Shown here in pieces: positions 8,397 through 17,649 of a stretch of 36,787 nt of DNA. The stretch spans positions 1-36,787 of the forward strand of contig JABGPJ010000121.1 of NCBI GenBank assembly GCA_018645005.1, given 5' to 3'. This DNA comes from Deltaproteobacteria bacterium (lineage in GTDB: Bacteria; SAR324; XYD2-FULL-50-16). The position numbers were made by a program, and so were the translations under genes. The notes under the pieces were generated by a model. It ran no database searches, was not told where the DNA came from, and was given only the letters and a program-made list of their open reading frames with translations. Every line of letters begins with the position of its first letter. The stretch's first letter is position 1.

Positions 8397-9029
8397 ATGG
8401 GTGCTTATTTTCAAAATATAAAAGACGGCTTTACAACCGCCTTTGAAGGGATGAGTATTTCTTTTGCGACGATGTTTGTCCGCAAAGAAACGGTACAATA
8501 TCCCGAAGTCGATATATCCAGCAACGCAACGATAGCGGAAAAATATAAGGGATCACTGATGGGAATGCCCGAAAACTACCGGGGCATTCTGGATGTTGAT
8601 CTCTCCTTATGCACAGCCTGTCAAATTTGTCAGAAGGCTTGCCCTATCGATTGTATCGTCATCGACAACATAAAATGCGACAAGACTAAGCTGTCGGATG
8701 GGGATGGTAGTCCTGTCCTGAATCGGTTTACCCAGAAGGAGGCCTTAAAAACCCGAACGGTGACCCGATTTGATATTAATGCTGCCAAATGCATGTACTG
8801 TGGTCTCTGTGAAAAAGCTTGCCCGACATCCGCAATTCGGCATACCAACCAGTTCGAAATGAATCGGGAGTCTCAGGAAGAGTTGATATTGCGGTTTGTC
8901 AGTGATGACGTCAAGGCAACTGCAGAAAAGAGAGCCAGCGAAATAGAAGCGGAAGCGGCTGCAAAAAAGGCGGCCAAAGCGAAGAAAGCACAAGAGGAAA
9001 AAGCTAAAGAGAAAGGAGCTGAAGAATGA
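8397..9029 (+). CDS. nuoI: NADH-quinone oxidoreductase subunit I (two [4Fe-4S])
   Basis: This ferredoxin-like subunit carries clusters N6a and N6b in the peripheral arm. Two CxxCxxCxxxCP motifs are seen at Cys72/75/78/82 and Cys132/135/138/142. The linker between them is about 49 residues and holds two extra cysteines. The tail after about residue 170 is a long Ala/Lys/Glu-rich helix. I chose the ATG at 8397 over a TTG at 8388 because AAGGCG at 8381-8386 is correctly spaced only for the ATG; the TTG start would add three residues. Its end overlaps nuoJ (ATGA). Confidence 0.96.
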   Translation: MGAYFQNIKDGFTTAFEGMSISFATMFVRKETVQYPEVDISSNATIAEKYKGSLMGMPENYRGILDVDLSLCTACQICQKACPIDCIVIDNIKCDKTKLSDGDGSPVLNRFTQKEALKTRTVTRFDINAAKCMYCGLCEKACPTSAIRHTNQFEMNRESQEELILRFVSDDVKATAEKRASEIEAEAAAKKAAKAKKAQEEKAKEKGAEE

Positions 9030-9523
9030 TGGGCATACCAGAACTATTTTTCTATTTTTTTACCATAATGGTTATCGGCATTGGCTGCATCGTCGCTTTT
9101 TCCAAAAACCTGCTACGGTCAGCCTTTGCACTGTTTTTTGTACTTTTCGGTGTGGCAGGCTTTTACGTTTTGCTGGGTGCTGACTTTCTGGCCATCGTTC
9201 AGATAATGGTCTATGCCGGTGGCGTGAATGTTCTGTTGATATTCGGTACCATGCTGACATCGGACATTTCGACTCCGAAAACCAGTAGCCTCTCTTTCCA
9301 GGGGACGTTGACCGTTATTGCCGGAGTCACACTTTTTGTTTTGCTGGCCATCATTATTAATTCAGGTAACTGGCCGACTTATGTCCCAGGAGAGATGATG
9401 CCGACCACCAAGGATCTGGGGAAACTGCTCTTGAAAGAGTATGTACTTCCCTTTGAAGTGGTTTCATTTCTACTGTTGGCAGCGATTATCAGTGCTGTGG
9501 TTCTTGTAAAAAAAGGAGATTAA
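9026..9523 (+). CDS. nuoJ: NADH-quinone oxidoreductase subunit J
   Basis: This membrane subunit contains the pi-bulge helix that links quinone chemistry to proton transfer. Its 165 residues contain five hydrophobic segments. The conserved stretch FLAIVQIMVYAGGVNVLLIF lies at about 54-73, with LLRSAFALFFVLFGVAGFYV before it. The start overlaps the nuoI stop, and a second ATG follows directly at 9029, so the exact start is ambiguous by one codon. Only 3 bp separate it from nuoK. Confidence 0.95.
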   Translation: MMGIPELFFYFFTIMVIGIGCIVAFSKNLLRSAFALFFVLFGVAGFYVLLGADFLAIVQIMVYAGGVNVLLIFGTMLTSDISTPKTSSLSFQGTLTVIAGVTLFVLLAIIINSGNWPTYVPGEMMPTTKDLGKLLLKEYVLPFEVVSFLLLAAIISAVVLVKKGD

Positions 9524-9526
9524 ATT

Positions 9527-9838
9527 ATGGGTTTGACAGGTTTTCTTACAGTCTCAGCCGCACTGTTTACACTGGGCATGGTTATTTTTATCTCTAGAAA
9601 AAATGCCATCGCTATTCTGATGGGTGTTGAATTGCTGTTGAATGCAGCAGCCTTAAATTTTGTTGCCTTTGCCCGGTTTACGCCGTCTCAGGCGTCTCAA
9701 TTGGATGGGCAGATTTTTGCGGTATTTATTGTCTTACTCGCTGCCGCTGAGGCTGTTGTCGCTTTAGCAATTGCGCTGTCCGTATATAAAGAATTTCATC
9801 AGGTACGGGCGGATAAACTGGTAAGCTTGAAGGGGTGA
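9527..9838 (+). CDS. nuoK: NADH-quinone oxidoreductase subunit K
   Basis: This small antiporter-like membrane subunit is related to MrpC. It has 103 residues and three hydrophobic segments. The conserved glutamate lies in MGVELLLNAAALNFVAF, and a second in LLAAAEAVVALAIALSVY. Both are proton-path residues in the family. A good AAAGGAG ribosome-binding site at the end of nuoJ precedes the ATG at 9527. Confidence 0.96.
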   Translation: MGLTGFLTVSAALFTLGMVIFISRKNAIAILMGVELLLNAAALNFVAFARFTPSQASQLDGQIFAVFIVLLAAAEAVVALAIALSVYKEFHQVRADKLVSLKG

Positions 9839-9903
9839 CAGTTCTGCCTGGAAGCAGTTTGATTAATACTCATCAAAAATAACACTGAGCAAAAAAAAGA
9901 ATA

Positions 9904-12063
9904 ATGAGCTACATACAGTCAGTCATACCTTTTGTTCCCATTCTGCCATTGTTCGGCGCCCTTGTCTTGGGTCTGCTGGGGAAAAGGATATATACCAAAT
10001 TTGGAGAGAACGTTACCGGTGTTTTGGGTTGTAGCATGCCATTTATTTCGGCAATTATCGCAGCCACTTCCTTTATCGCTATCAACAGGCTGGATGTGAC
10101 TGAACGTATCATCCGCATTAACCTGATGAACTGGGTGACGGTGGCCGATCTGCAGTTGCAGTGGACGTTCAGATACGATCCACTCTCAGCGGTTATGTTG
10201 CTGATCGTGACAATTATTGGGACACTCATTCACATATATGCCATGGGGTATATGAAGGGTGACAAGTCCTTCTGGCGGTTCTTTTCATATTTGAACCTGT
10301 TCCTGGCTGCCATGCTGATGCTTGTTCTGGGAGACAATCTGATCATCATGTTCCTGGGTTGGGAAGGTGTCGGGCTCTGTTCCTATCTGCTGATCGGATT
10401 CTGGTTTACCGAGGAACAAAACGCCATTGCCGGGAAAAAAGCGTTTATCGTCAATCGGATTGGGGACCTGGGATTTTTGACCGGTATTCTGCTGGTAGCT
10501 CTATTCTCCATGAAGCTTTTTGGCTCAACCAATCTCTCATTTGCTGAATTTCATGGTAACATCGATGTTCTAGCAGAACAGACCTTTTGGGGATTACCAC
10601 TGCTGGAAGTCATCGCTGTCTGCTTCTTTATCGGAGCCATGGGGAAATCTGCACAGATACCACTTTATGTCTGGTTACCTGACGCTATGGCGGGTCCTAC
10701 CCCTGTCAGTGCTTTGATCCATGCAGCAACCATGGTGACGGCCGGTGTGTATATGATGGGACGGGTCTTTTTCCTCTATACATGGGCGCCCCATGCTTTG
10801 GGTTTTATTTCGATCATTGCTGCTTTGACCTGCTTTGTGTCAGCAACCATTGGTATGGCACAGTTTGATATTAAAAAGGTGTTGGCCTACTCAACTGTCA
10901 GCCAGCTCGGTTATATGTTTCTGGCCATGAGTGTGGGCGCTTTCAGTGCCGGTATTTTTCATCTCCTGACCCATGCCGCTTTCAAAGCTGCGCTGTTTAT
11001 GGGATCCGGATCTATTATCGTGGCCTTGCACCATAAGCAGGATATGAGAGAGATGGGCGGATTGCTGAAAAAAATGCCGGTTACCGGGTATTCAATGATT
11101 GCTGCGACACTGGCCATTATGGGATTTCCACTGACATCAGGCTTTTTCAGCAAGGATGAAATTCTCTGGAAAGCCTTTATTCAGGGATCTCCAATGTTAT
11201 GGTTGGTCGGATTTGTTGCAGCCGGTATCACCTCTTTTTACATGTGGAGATTGGTCTTCATGACCTTCTTCGGTGAGACGCGCATGGACAAGCATACCTG
11301 GGATCACTGCCAGGAACAACCGAAGCGAACCGTCGTCCCGATAGCCATCCTGGCTGTTGCCGCTTTGACGATCGGTTTCTGGAACGTGCCGCATTTTCTG
11401 GGTGGGCATTCTAACTTTACAAATTTTCTGGATCCTGTGGTTCATGATCTTTCCAGTTCCCCGATGGAAAACTACCGCAAGTTGCAATTGATCAAAGAGA
11501 AAGATCAACAGGAAAGCACTGCTCAGACCATGAAAACCGAGTCTGGACATCAAGCTGCAGCATCTGGACATGAAGCGGTTGTGGATCATACAGCCCTGGA
11601 ATGGGGTTTAATGATTGCTTCGGTAGCCTGGACTTTCTTTACTGGATTTCTCGCCTACATTTTTTATCTACGGAATCCAAAGGCACGGGAACAGATCATG
11701 GCCAGCGCCTTGGCGCAGAGGGTTTTTATGGTCTTGAACAACAAATATTTCGTTGATGAATTCTATGAAGCGGTTGTGCTGACACCGATTCGCAAGTTGT
11801 TTGATTTTCTGGGTGCTTTTGATCAGATGGTCGTCGATGGTTTGGTAAACTTTGCAGGTTTTATGGGTCGTATCACCAGCTCATTTATCGGTATTTTCGA
11901 TAATGAAATTGTCGATGGTCTGGTAAACGGCGCCGGATGGGGGGCTCAGGCAGGTGGTAAAGGAGCCAGTTCCCTGCAGTCTGGCAAAATCCAAACGATT
12001 ATTGGTAGTTCATTAATAATTTTTATTATTATTGTCGGTTGCGTAGTATTGTTTTTGCGGTAG
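9904..12063 (+). CDS. nuoL: NADH-quinone oxidoreductase subunit L
   Basis: This is the distal antiporter-like proton-pumping subunit. Its 719 residues fit the long NuoL form with a lateral helix at the C terminus. Visible motifs are LGWEGVGLCSYLLIGFW near 150, SAQIPLYVWLPDAMAGPTPV near 250, LIHAATMVTAGVYM after it, and AYSTVSQLGYMFLAMSVGAF. Between the core and the lateral helix is a soluble, His/Gln/Glu-rich linker at about 525-560. The C terminus ends in a last membrane helix. It starts 65 bp after nuoK without a clear ribosome-binding site. Confidence 0.97.
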   Translation: MSYIQSVIPFVPILPLFGALVLGLLGKRIYTKFGENVTGVLGCSMPFISAIIAATSFIAINRLDVTERIIRINLMNWVTVADLQLQWTFRYDPLSAVMLLIVTIIGTLIHIYAMGYMKGDKSFWRFFSYLNLFLAAMLMLVLGDNLIIMFLGWEGVGLCSYLLIGFWFTEEQNAIAGKKAFIVNRIGDLGFLTGILLVALFSMKLFGSTNLSFAEFHGNIDVLAEQTFWGLPLLEVIAVCFFIGAMGKSAQIPLYVWLPDAMAGPTPVSALIHAATMVTAGVYMMGRVFFLYTWAPHALGFISIIAALTCFVSATIGMAQFDIKKVLAYSTVSQLGYMFLAMSVGAFSAGIFHLLTHAAFKAALFMGSGSIIVALHHKQDMREMGGLLKKMPVTGYSMIAATLAIMGFPLTSGFFSKDEILWKAFIQGSPMLWLVGFVAAGITSFYMWRLVFMTFFGETRMDKHTWDHCQEQPKRTVVPIAILAVAALTIGFWNVPHFLGGHSNFTNFLDPVVHDLSSSPMENYRKLQLIKEKDQQESTAQTMKTESGHQAAASGHEAVVDHTALEWGLMIASVAWTFFTGFLAYIFYLRNPKAREQIMASALAQRVFMVLNNKYFVDEFYEAVVLTPIRKLFDFLGAFDQMVVDGLVNFAGFMGRITSSFIGIFDNEIVDGLVNGAGWGAQAGGKGASSLQSGKIQTIIGSSLIIFIIIVGCVVLFLR

Positions 12064-12126
12064 CAGGGAATCAGCTATCCGTTCTTTTAAATCTTATTAA
12101 TTGTTGAAAACATATTTGAGGTTGTG

Positions 12127-13626
12127 ATGAGTCATATTTTGTCATGGGTTGTTTTTGTGCCGCTAATCGGAGTCCCTTTTCTCTGGCTGATGCCCGCAAA
12201 AAAAGCGAAGTGGATTGCGTTGATTGCCACGATCGTCGATTTTATCATTGCAATTCCTTTATTTACCCATTTTGATAAAAGCGTCAAAGGTGTCACCAGC
12301 CAAATGCAGTTTGTTGAAAAACTGCCCTGGATTCCAAGTCTGGGGACGGAATATTTTATTGGTGTCGATGGGATTTCGATTTCCATGATACTGTTGACAC
12401 TCATCATTGGTGTCGCAGCAGCGCTCGCTTCGTGGGGAATCAGTAAGTATGAAAGAGGCTACTTCGCCATGTTCCTGCTTTTGCAGACAGCTATGCTGGG
12501 CGTGTTTGTCTCGTTGGATCTGATTCTTTTCTACCTGTTCTGGGAGATTATGCTCTTCCCGATGTATTTTCTCATCGGTATCTGGGGCGGTCCTCGTAGA
12601 GTTTACGCAGCCATTAAATTCTTTCTCTATACGTTGGCAGGTAGTGTGGGCATGCTGTTGGCTATCATCGCCATTTGGTATTATGCACCGGGCGAACGTA
12701 CCTTTAATATGATCGACCTGGTTCAAAGAGTTCATGAAGGTGGTGTTTTCAGTGGACCGATGATTTTTGGATTCCCTTTCGTAAAGGTCGTCTTCATTGC
12801 TCTTTTTATCGGTTTCGCCATTAAAGTCCCCATTTTCCCTTTCCATACCTGGTTGCCGGATGCTCACGTGGAAGCCCCCACTGCTATCTCAGTGGTTCTG
12901 GCCGGGGTTCTTTTGAAAATGGGAACATACGGTTTTCTGCGGATCAACTTTCCGCTGTTTCCCGAAGTGTTTGAATGGTTCAGAGATTTCCTGATCGCAC
13001 TGGCTGTCATCAATATCGTCTATGGTGCTTTATGCGCTTTGGCACAAACCGATCTAAAAAAGATGATCGCGTACTCATCTGTCAGCCACATGGGTTTTGT
13101 GTTGTTGGGTATTGGTGCTGCCACAACCCAGGGGATCAATGGTGCGGTTCTGCAAATGTTTAACCATGGAACCATCACAGCCATGCTTTTCCTTCTTGTA
13201 GGAGTCGTTTATGATCGAGCTCATCATCGACAGATTGCAGGCTTTGGCGGGTTGGCATCGGTAACACCTGTATATGCAACCGTGACCAGCGTCGCTTTTA
13301 TGGCAGCGATCGGACTGCCCGGGATGAGCGGATTTATATCTGAATTTCTGATACTGACAGGTGCCTTCAAGGTGTACCAGGTTGCAACGATCATCGCCGG
13401 ACTTGGGATTATCTTTGGAGCAGCATATATGCTGTGGGCATATCAACGGGTGTTTTTCGGTAAGCTGAATACAAAATATAAGGACTTGACGGATATGAAC
13501 TTTGTCGAGCTGGCATCGGTAGTGCCCCTGATTATCATTGTGTTTTACCTGGGAATATTGCCTGACAGGCTTATCGGATTCTTTGAAGTTTCGTTGAACT
13601 ACCTTAGTGCCATCTTGATCGGCTAA
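12127..13626 (+). CDS. nuoM: NADH-quinone oxidoreductase subunit M
   Basis: This is the second antiporter-like proton-pumping subunit. It has about 499 residues and around 14 hydrophobic segments. The motifs are FYLFWEIMLFPMYFLIGIWG with the pumping Glu in the fifth helix, KVPIFPFHTWLPDAHVEAPT with the key Lys region, and AYSSVSHMGFVLLGIG. I chose ATG 12127, preceded by GAGG at 12118-12121. A GTG directly before it would add one residue. It lies 63 bp after nuoL. Confidence 0.96.
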   Translation: MSHILSWVVFVPLIGVPFLWLMPAKKAKWIALIATIVDFIIAIPLFTHFDKSVKGVTSQMQFVEKLPWIPSLGTEYFIGVDGISISMILLTLIIGVAAALASWGISKYERGYFAMFLLLQTAMLGVFVSLDLILFYLFWEIMLFPMYFLIGIWGGPRRVYAAIKFFLYTLAGSVGMLLAIIAIWYYAPGERTFNMIDLVQRVHEGGVFSGPMIFGFPFVKVVFIALFIGFAIKVPIFPFHTWLPDAHVEAPTAISVVLAGVLLKMGTYGFLRINFPLFPEVFEWFRDFLIALAVINIVYGALCALAQTDLKKMIAYSSVSHMGFVLLGIGAATTQGINGAVLQMFNHGTITAMLFLLVGVVYDRAHHRQIAGFGGLASVTPVYATVTSVAFMAAIGLPGMSGFISEFLILTGAFKVYQVATIIAGLGIIFGAAYMLWAYQRVFFGKLNTKYKDLTDMNFVELASVVPLIIIVFYLGILPDRLIGFFEVSLNYLSAILIG

Positions 13627-13727
13627 ATTCGGCTCCCACAAATCTTGAAACACTGCTAAAGAAAATTCAGCCGTGTTCGTTGGGAGCAAGATAAATAATC
13701 AAATATTCAATAGCGTGTGTGGTTAAA

Positions 13728-15161
13728 ATGGTAAATACATTACCCTATTTAAGCTTTATCCCTGCTCATGTGATGATGAGCTTTGCCATCATTTTCTTTT
13801 TTCTGGCAAAGGCTGTTCCATTCCTGAAGCGCTTACCAGCATCGATCGTTTTCTTCCTTGTTCTAATTGCCTGTTTTTGGCTGGAAAGCCTGGGAAGCGG
13901 TTCTGAAGCGGTATTTTTTGAAATGATTCAGGTCGATTCATACAGCCGGCTCTACAATCAGATCCTTTTCATTGCCATTGCAGTGACAATACTGATGATG
14001 GCCAATAGTGACGAGCTGAACAAAGATAACAACTGGGAGATTTTTGGACTACTGGCGACTGTTTGTCTGGGAATGATGCTGATGACCTCAGCGACGAATC
14101 TCTTAATGACAGTTGTTGCCATCGAGCTGGTTTCGATCCCCTCCTATGTGTTGGTTGCCCTGAATCGGAAACTACCCGCTTCGAAAGAGGCCTCCCTGAA
14201 ATATGTGCTATTTGGTTCATTTGCTGCGGGGATAATGGTTTATGGCATGTCACTCATTTTTGGTTTGACAGGAACCCTGAAGTTTTCTGGAATCTGGAAA
14301 GGTTTAGCGGAATATTCCGCCGCCGGAAACGCGATTTATTTTTTAGCAGTCCTGATGACGCTTTCGGGTATGGTATTCAAGATCGCAGCCGTTCCTTTTC
14401 ATTTCTGGTGCCCTGACGCATACCAGGCAGCTCCAACGCCGATTACTGCTTTTCTGTCAACAGCACCTAAAGTTGCTGGACTTGCACTGTTGATGCGGTT
14501 TTTTTCATATCATGTCTCTTTGCAGACAGCCAATCTGACGTTGATTCTGTCCATTATCGCCATGGCTACCATGACGCTAGGTAATTTGGCTGCTCTTAAG
14601 CAAACCGATATCAAACGTTTACTGGCTTACTCGTCTATCTCCCATGCAGGATTTCTGCTCATGGGGATTGCCGTACTGAATTCAGCAGGACGGCAGGCGG
14701 TGTTCTTTTACATTCCCATCTACCTGTTGATGAACCTGGGCGCCTTTATGGCAGTGATTTATCTGTCACGGGGTGACCGGTTCGATATAACGTCTTATGC
14801 TGGAATGATTAAGAAAAAACCTCTAGTCGTGATTGGATTGACGGTATGTCTGTTCAGTTTGGCGGGACTACCGCCTTTCGCCGGATTTGTTGGAAAATTC
14901 TACCTTTTCAAGGTAGTGATCGAAGAGGGTTTAATTCTATTGGCAGTTGTCGCGGCTATTAATTCGGTTATTTCGCTGTTTTACTATGTCGGTGTGATCA
15001 AAGTGATGGTCATCGACTCCGAGGATAGACCGAGTAAAGACATACAAACAGGTGGTTTTCCAGTTGTATTTGTGACAGCCTGCATTGTTCCCATCGTTTT
15101 CCTGGGCGTTTACTGGGTACCACTGCTGAACTGGGCCGAAAAGGCCAAACTGCTGTTCTAA
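13728..15161 (+). CDS. nuoN: NADH-quinone oxidoreductase subunit N
   Basis: This is the third antiporter-like subunit and the last nuo gene here. It has about 477 residues. The motifs are TVVAIELVSIPSYVLVAL with the conserved Glu in the fifth helix, AAVPFHFWCPDAYQAAPTPI and AYSSISHAGFLLMGIAV. Two starts are possible, GTG at 13719 or ATG at 13728. Neither has a strong ribosome-binding site, and I prefer the ATG. nuoE, nuoF and nuoG are missing both within and around the operon, so this complex I is the 11-subunit form. Confidence 0.95.
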   Translation: MVNTLPYLSFIPAHVMMSFAIIFFFLAKAVPFLKRLPASIVFFLVLIACFWLESLGSGSEAVFFEMIQVDSYSRLYNQILFIAIAVTILMMANSDELNKDNNWEIFGLLATVCLGMMLMTSATNLLMTVVAIELVSIPSYVLVALNRKLPASKEASLKYVLFGSFAAGIMVYGMSLIFGLTGTLKFSGIWKGLAEYSAAGNAIYFLAVLMTLSGMVFKIAAVPFHFWCPDAYQAAPTPITAFLSTAPKVAGLALLMRFFSYHVSLQTANLTLILSIIAMATMTLGNLAALKQTDIKRLLAYSSISHAGFLLMGIAVLNSAGRQAVFFYIPIYLLMNLGAFMAVIYLSRGDRFDITSYAGMIKKKPLVVIGLTVCLFSLAGLPPFAGFVGKFYLFKVVIEEGLILLAVVAAINSVISLFYYVGVIKVMVIDSEDRPSKDIQTGGFPVVFVTACIVPIVFLGVYWVPLLNWAEKAKLLF

Positions 15162-15196
15162 GGTTATTGCATCAATCCCCCAATATCAATTCTGTG

Positions 15197-15231
15197 TGAT
15201 TCCTATGTGTCTCGTTTTAATATAGGAATCA
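15197..15231. other. Hairpin after nuoN
   Basis: TGATTCCTAT (15197-15206) pairs perfectly with ATAGGAATCA (15222-15231), a 10-bp stem with a 15-nt loop. It is placed just after the operon but lacks a following T-run. Confidence 0.45.
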
Positions 15232-15302
15232 TCCACATCCAGAACCATCCAGAAGCAGACAGGACCGTCTCAAAACAGTTAATTACTTCGTCGGGCTCCT
15301 TG

Positions 15303-15335
15303 TTCGCATAATAGTTCCTTTTTATACGAATTTTT
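15303..15335 (+). terminator. Possible rho-independent terminator of the nuo operon
   Basis: TTCGCATAA (15303-15311) pairs with TTATACGAA (15322-15330) with one mismatch, followed directly by TTTTT. The stem is AT-rich, so termination would be weak. The rest of the 343-bp gap (15162-15504) shows only short alternative pairings (15375-15413) before pncB and no gene. Confidence 0.35.
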
Positions 15336-15504
15336 CCACCAAGCCTATGAAGGATAGAGAGTGCGGATTAAGTTGTCCTCGATATCAGTGTCGCTTTTTT
15401 AATAAGGACTGATCTGGCGAAGGTTTGTGGACATGATGTGTTGATTATTGATAAAACTAAACCAGGAAGTCAGTTACATTTAAACTTTTTTCACGTCATT
15501 GATC

Positions 15505-16986
15505 ATGGATGATTCACAGATCCCGGAATTCAACTCCGGTTCCAACTCGTTGTTGACCGATTTCTATCAGTTGACGATGGCTTACAGTTTCTGGAAAGCG
15601 GGCATGGAAAATGTGGAGGGTACCTACCACCTTTTTTTTCGGAGCGCCCCTTTTGATGGTAACTACTGTATCTGCTGTGGGCTGGAAAGAGCGATCTCGT
15701 TTATAGAATCTCTCCGATTTGAGCAGTCCGATCTCAACTACATTGCAGGCCTACATGGCAATGACGGGAAACCGCTTTTTGATGAAGGTTTTATCGAGTA
15801 CCTGCGTCTTTTTGAATTCAGTTGCAATCTTGATGCGATACCAGAAGGAACCATTGTCTTTCCTTTTGAACCCATGTTGAGGATTCAGGGTCCCCTGATC
15901 CAGTGCCAGCTATTAGAAACCCCACTGTTGAACATCATTAATTTTCAGTCTCTCATCGCAACGAAAGCGTCGCGGATTTGCCGCGCCGCCCAGGGTGACC
16001 CTGTCCTGGAATTCGGCGCCAGGCGAGCTCAAGGCCTGGACGGCGCCTTGACTGCCAGTAGAGCGGCATATATTGGTGGTTGTTCAGCTACGTCGAACGT
16101 GCTGGCTGGGAAAAAATTTGGTATTCCTGTGAAAGGGACTATTTCCCACAGCTGGATCATGGCATTTGAAAGCGAATCTGAGGCTTTTGAGACTTATGCT
16201 GATATTTTACCCAATAACTGTGTGTTGTTAGTGGATACCTATTCCACTTTAGAGGGGGTTAAAAATGCCATTGAGGTGGGAAAAAAGCTGAAAGATAAAG
16301 GGTATGAGCTTACCGGGATTCGATTGGACTCAGGGGATCTGGCTTATTTAAGTATAGAAGCTCGAAAAATGCTGGATGAAGCTGGATTTCCAGATGCCAG
16401 GATTCTGGCCAGCAATGACCTGGACGAAAAAATTATCCAGAGTTTAAAAATTCAGCATGCAAAAATTGATATGTGGGGGGTCGGAACACGTCTGATCACA
16501 GCCTACGACCATCCGGCATTAAATGGTGTATATAAATTGTCTGCTGTACGTAAACCGGGAGGGACATGGCAGAATAAAATCAAGATCTCCAATCAGTCAA
16601 CAAAGGTGACAACACCAGGTATACAGCAGGTGAGGCGGTTTAGAAATCATAGTGAGAATAGTGCAGATATGATTTTTGATGTGAATATCGGCCCAGACAA
16701 TGGGGAATTCAAAATTATTGACCCATTTGATGTGACACGTCAGAAACAGATTGAGTCATCCACTGATTATACAGACCTGTTGACCCCCGTTTTTATAGAG
16801 GGTCAGAAAGTATACACCTGCCCATCTCTGGATCAGATAAAAGCCAAGGTGGAAAAAGAAAAACAAAGCTTCCATTCAACGATTCTACGCCTTGTAAATC
16901 CTCATCACTATCCAGTTGGTAACGAAATACGACTGAATGATGTCAGAACTGAATTAATGATCAAAGCAAGAAAACAACAGAGTTGA
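15505..16986 (+). CDS. pncB: Nicotinate phosphoribosyltransferase
   Basis: It joins nicotinate to PRPP, giving nicotinate mononucleotide for NAD salvage (Preiss-Handler route). Its 493 residues match the family. The N-terminal signature SLLTDFYQLTMAYSFWKAGM is present, as are EFGARRAQGLDGALTASRAA near 170-188 and the His-containing GTISHSWIMAFESE, whose His215 is probably the phosphorylated residue. The Asp-rich site GIRLDSGDLAYLS is also intact. The start is ATG 15505; a TTG at 15499 would add two residues. pncA follows 22 bp downstream on the same strand, so the pair should be co-transcribed. Confidence 0.95.
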   Translation: MDDSQIPEFNSGSNSLLTDFYQLTMAYSFWKAGMENVEGTYHLFFRSAPFDGNYCICCGLERAISFIESLRFEQSDLNYIAGLHGNDGKPLFDEGFIEYLRLFEFSCNLDAIPEGTIVFPFEPMLRIQGPLIQCQLLETPLLNIINFQSLIATKASRICRAAQGDPVLEFGARRAQGLDGALTASRAAYIGGCSATSNVLAGKKFGIPVKGTISHSWIMAFESESEAFETYADILPNNCVLLVDTYSTLEGVKNAIEVGKKLKDKGYELTGIRLDSGDLAYLSIEARKMLDEAGFPDARILASNDLDEKIIQSLKIQHAKIDMWGVGTRLITAYDHPALNGVYKLSAVRKPGGTWQNKIKISNQSTKVTTPGIQQVRRFRNHSENSADMIFDVNIGPDNGEFKIIDPFDVTRQKQIESSTDYTDLLTPVFIEGQKVYTCPSLDQIKAKVEKEKQSFHSTILRLVNPHHYPVGNEIRLNDVRTELMIKARKQQS

Positions 16987-17008
16987 ACGCTTTTTGAGCA
17001 GGTGAACT

Positions 17009-17626
17009 ATGAAAACACTATTAATGGTAGACATCCAAAACGATTTTTTACCGACTGGTGCATTGCCGGTTCCAGAAGGGGATCAAATTATTCCATTGGT
17101 CAACCAGCTGCAGAAAAAATTTGAACTTATTGTTGCCACACAGGACTGGCATCCAAAGAATCATGAAAGTTTTGCCGTTTTTCACGGTCGGGAACCAGGT
17201 GAAATCATTACTCTACATGGAATTGAACAGGTCCTCTGGCCGGTCCATTGTGTACAAAAATCGTTCGGGGCACAGTTGGCGGTTGGGCTGGAAACAAACA
17301 GTATCGAGCGGGTATTTCAAAAAGGTATCAATCCGGAAGTTGATAGCTACAGTGGTTTTTTTGACAATGAGCATCAAAATGATACAGGTTTGGCGAGTTA
17401 TCTGGTTGAAAAAGGTGTTTCCGAACTCTTCATAGTGGGTCTGGCATTGGATTACTGTGTCAAGTTTACAGCGCTGGATGCACGCCAGTGCGGTTTGAAT
17501 ACCTCGCTTATCGTCGATGGTACCAGGGGCGTGAATATAGATGCCAGCGATTCTGTGAAAGCAGTTAAGGAGATGAGTGAGGCTGGCGTTAATATCGTTC
17601 AGAGCCTCGATCTCCTCACTGTCTAA
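17009..17626 (+). CDS. pncA: Nicotinamidase
   Basis: It hydrolyses nicotinamide to nicotinate and ammonia, supplying the substrate for the upstream pncB product. Its 205 residues match the family. The catalytic triad is visible as Asp8 (VDIQNDF), Lys105 (FQKGI) and Cys150 (LDYCVKFTA). Metal ligands are Asp46 and His48 (QDWHP) and His80 (WPVHC). It starts at ATG 17009, close behind pncB, and converges on the response-regulator gene on the other strand with only 23 bp between the stops. Confidence 0.96.
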   Translation: MKTLLMVDIQNDFLPTGALPVPEGDQIIPLVNQLQKKFELIVATQDWHPKNHESFAVFHGREPGEIITLHGIEQVLWPVHCVQKSFGAQLAVGLETNSIERVFQKGINPEVDSYSGFFDNEHQNDTGLASYLVEKGVSELFIVGLALDYCVKFTALDARQCGLNTSLIVDGTRGVNIDASDSVKAVKEMSEAGVNIVQSLDLLTV

Positions 17627-17649
17627 TCGCATTTGGATCAGCCAACTGC

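Noticed and set aside
12259-12867. 202-aa open frame antisense to nuoM
   Set aside because: It lies fully inside a clear nuoM coding region, its composition is extreme (His, Gln, Asn, Asp rich), and it has no domain. It is a shadow of the hydrophobic gene on the other strand.
13075-13689. 204-aa open frame antisense to the nuoM end
   Set aside because: Same reasoning: odd His/Cys/Gln-rich composition, no motif, and it overlaps the conserved nuoM frame.
15375-15413. Mutually exclusive short stems before pncB, as in a riboswitch
   Set aside because: The stems are only 5-6 bp, the loops are long, and nothing resembles a known NAD-related riboswitch.
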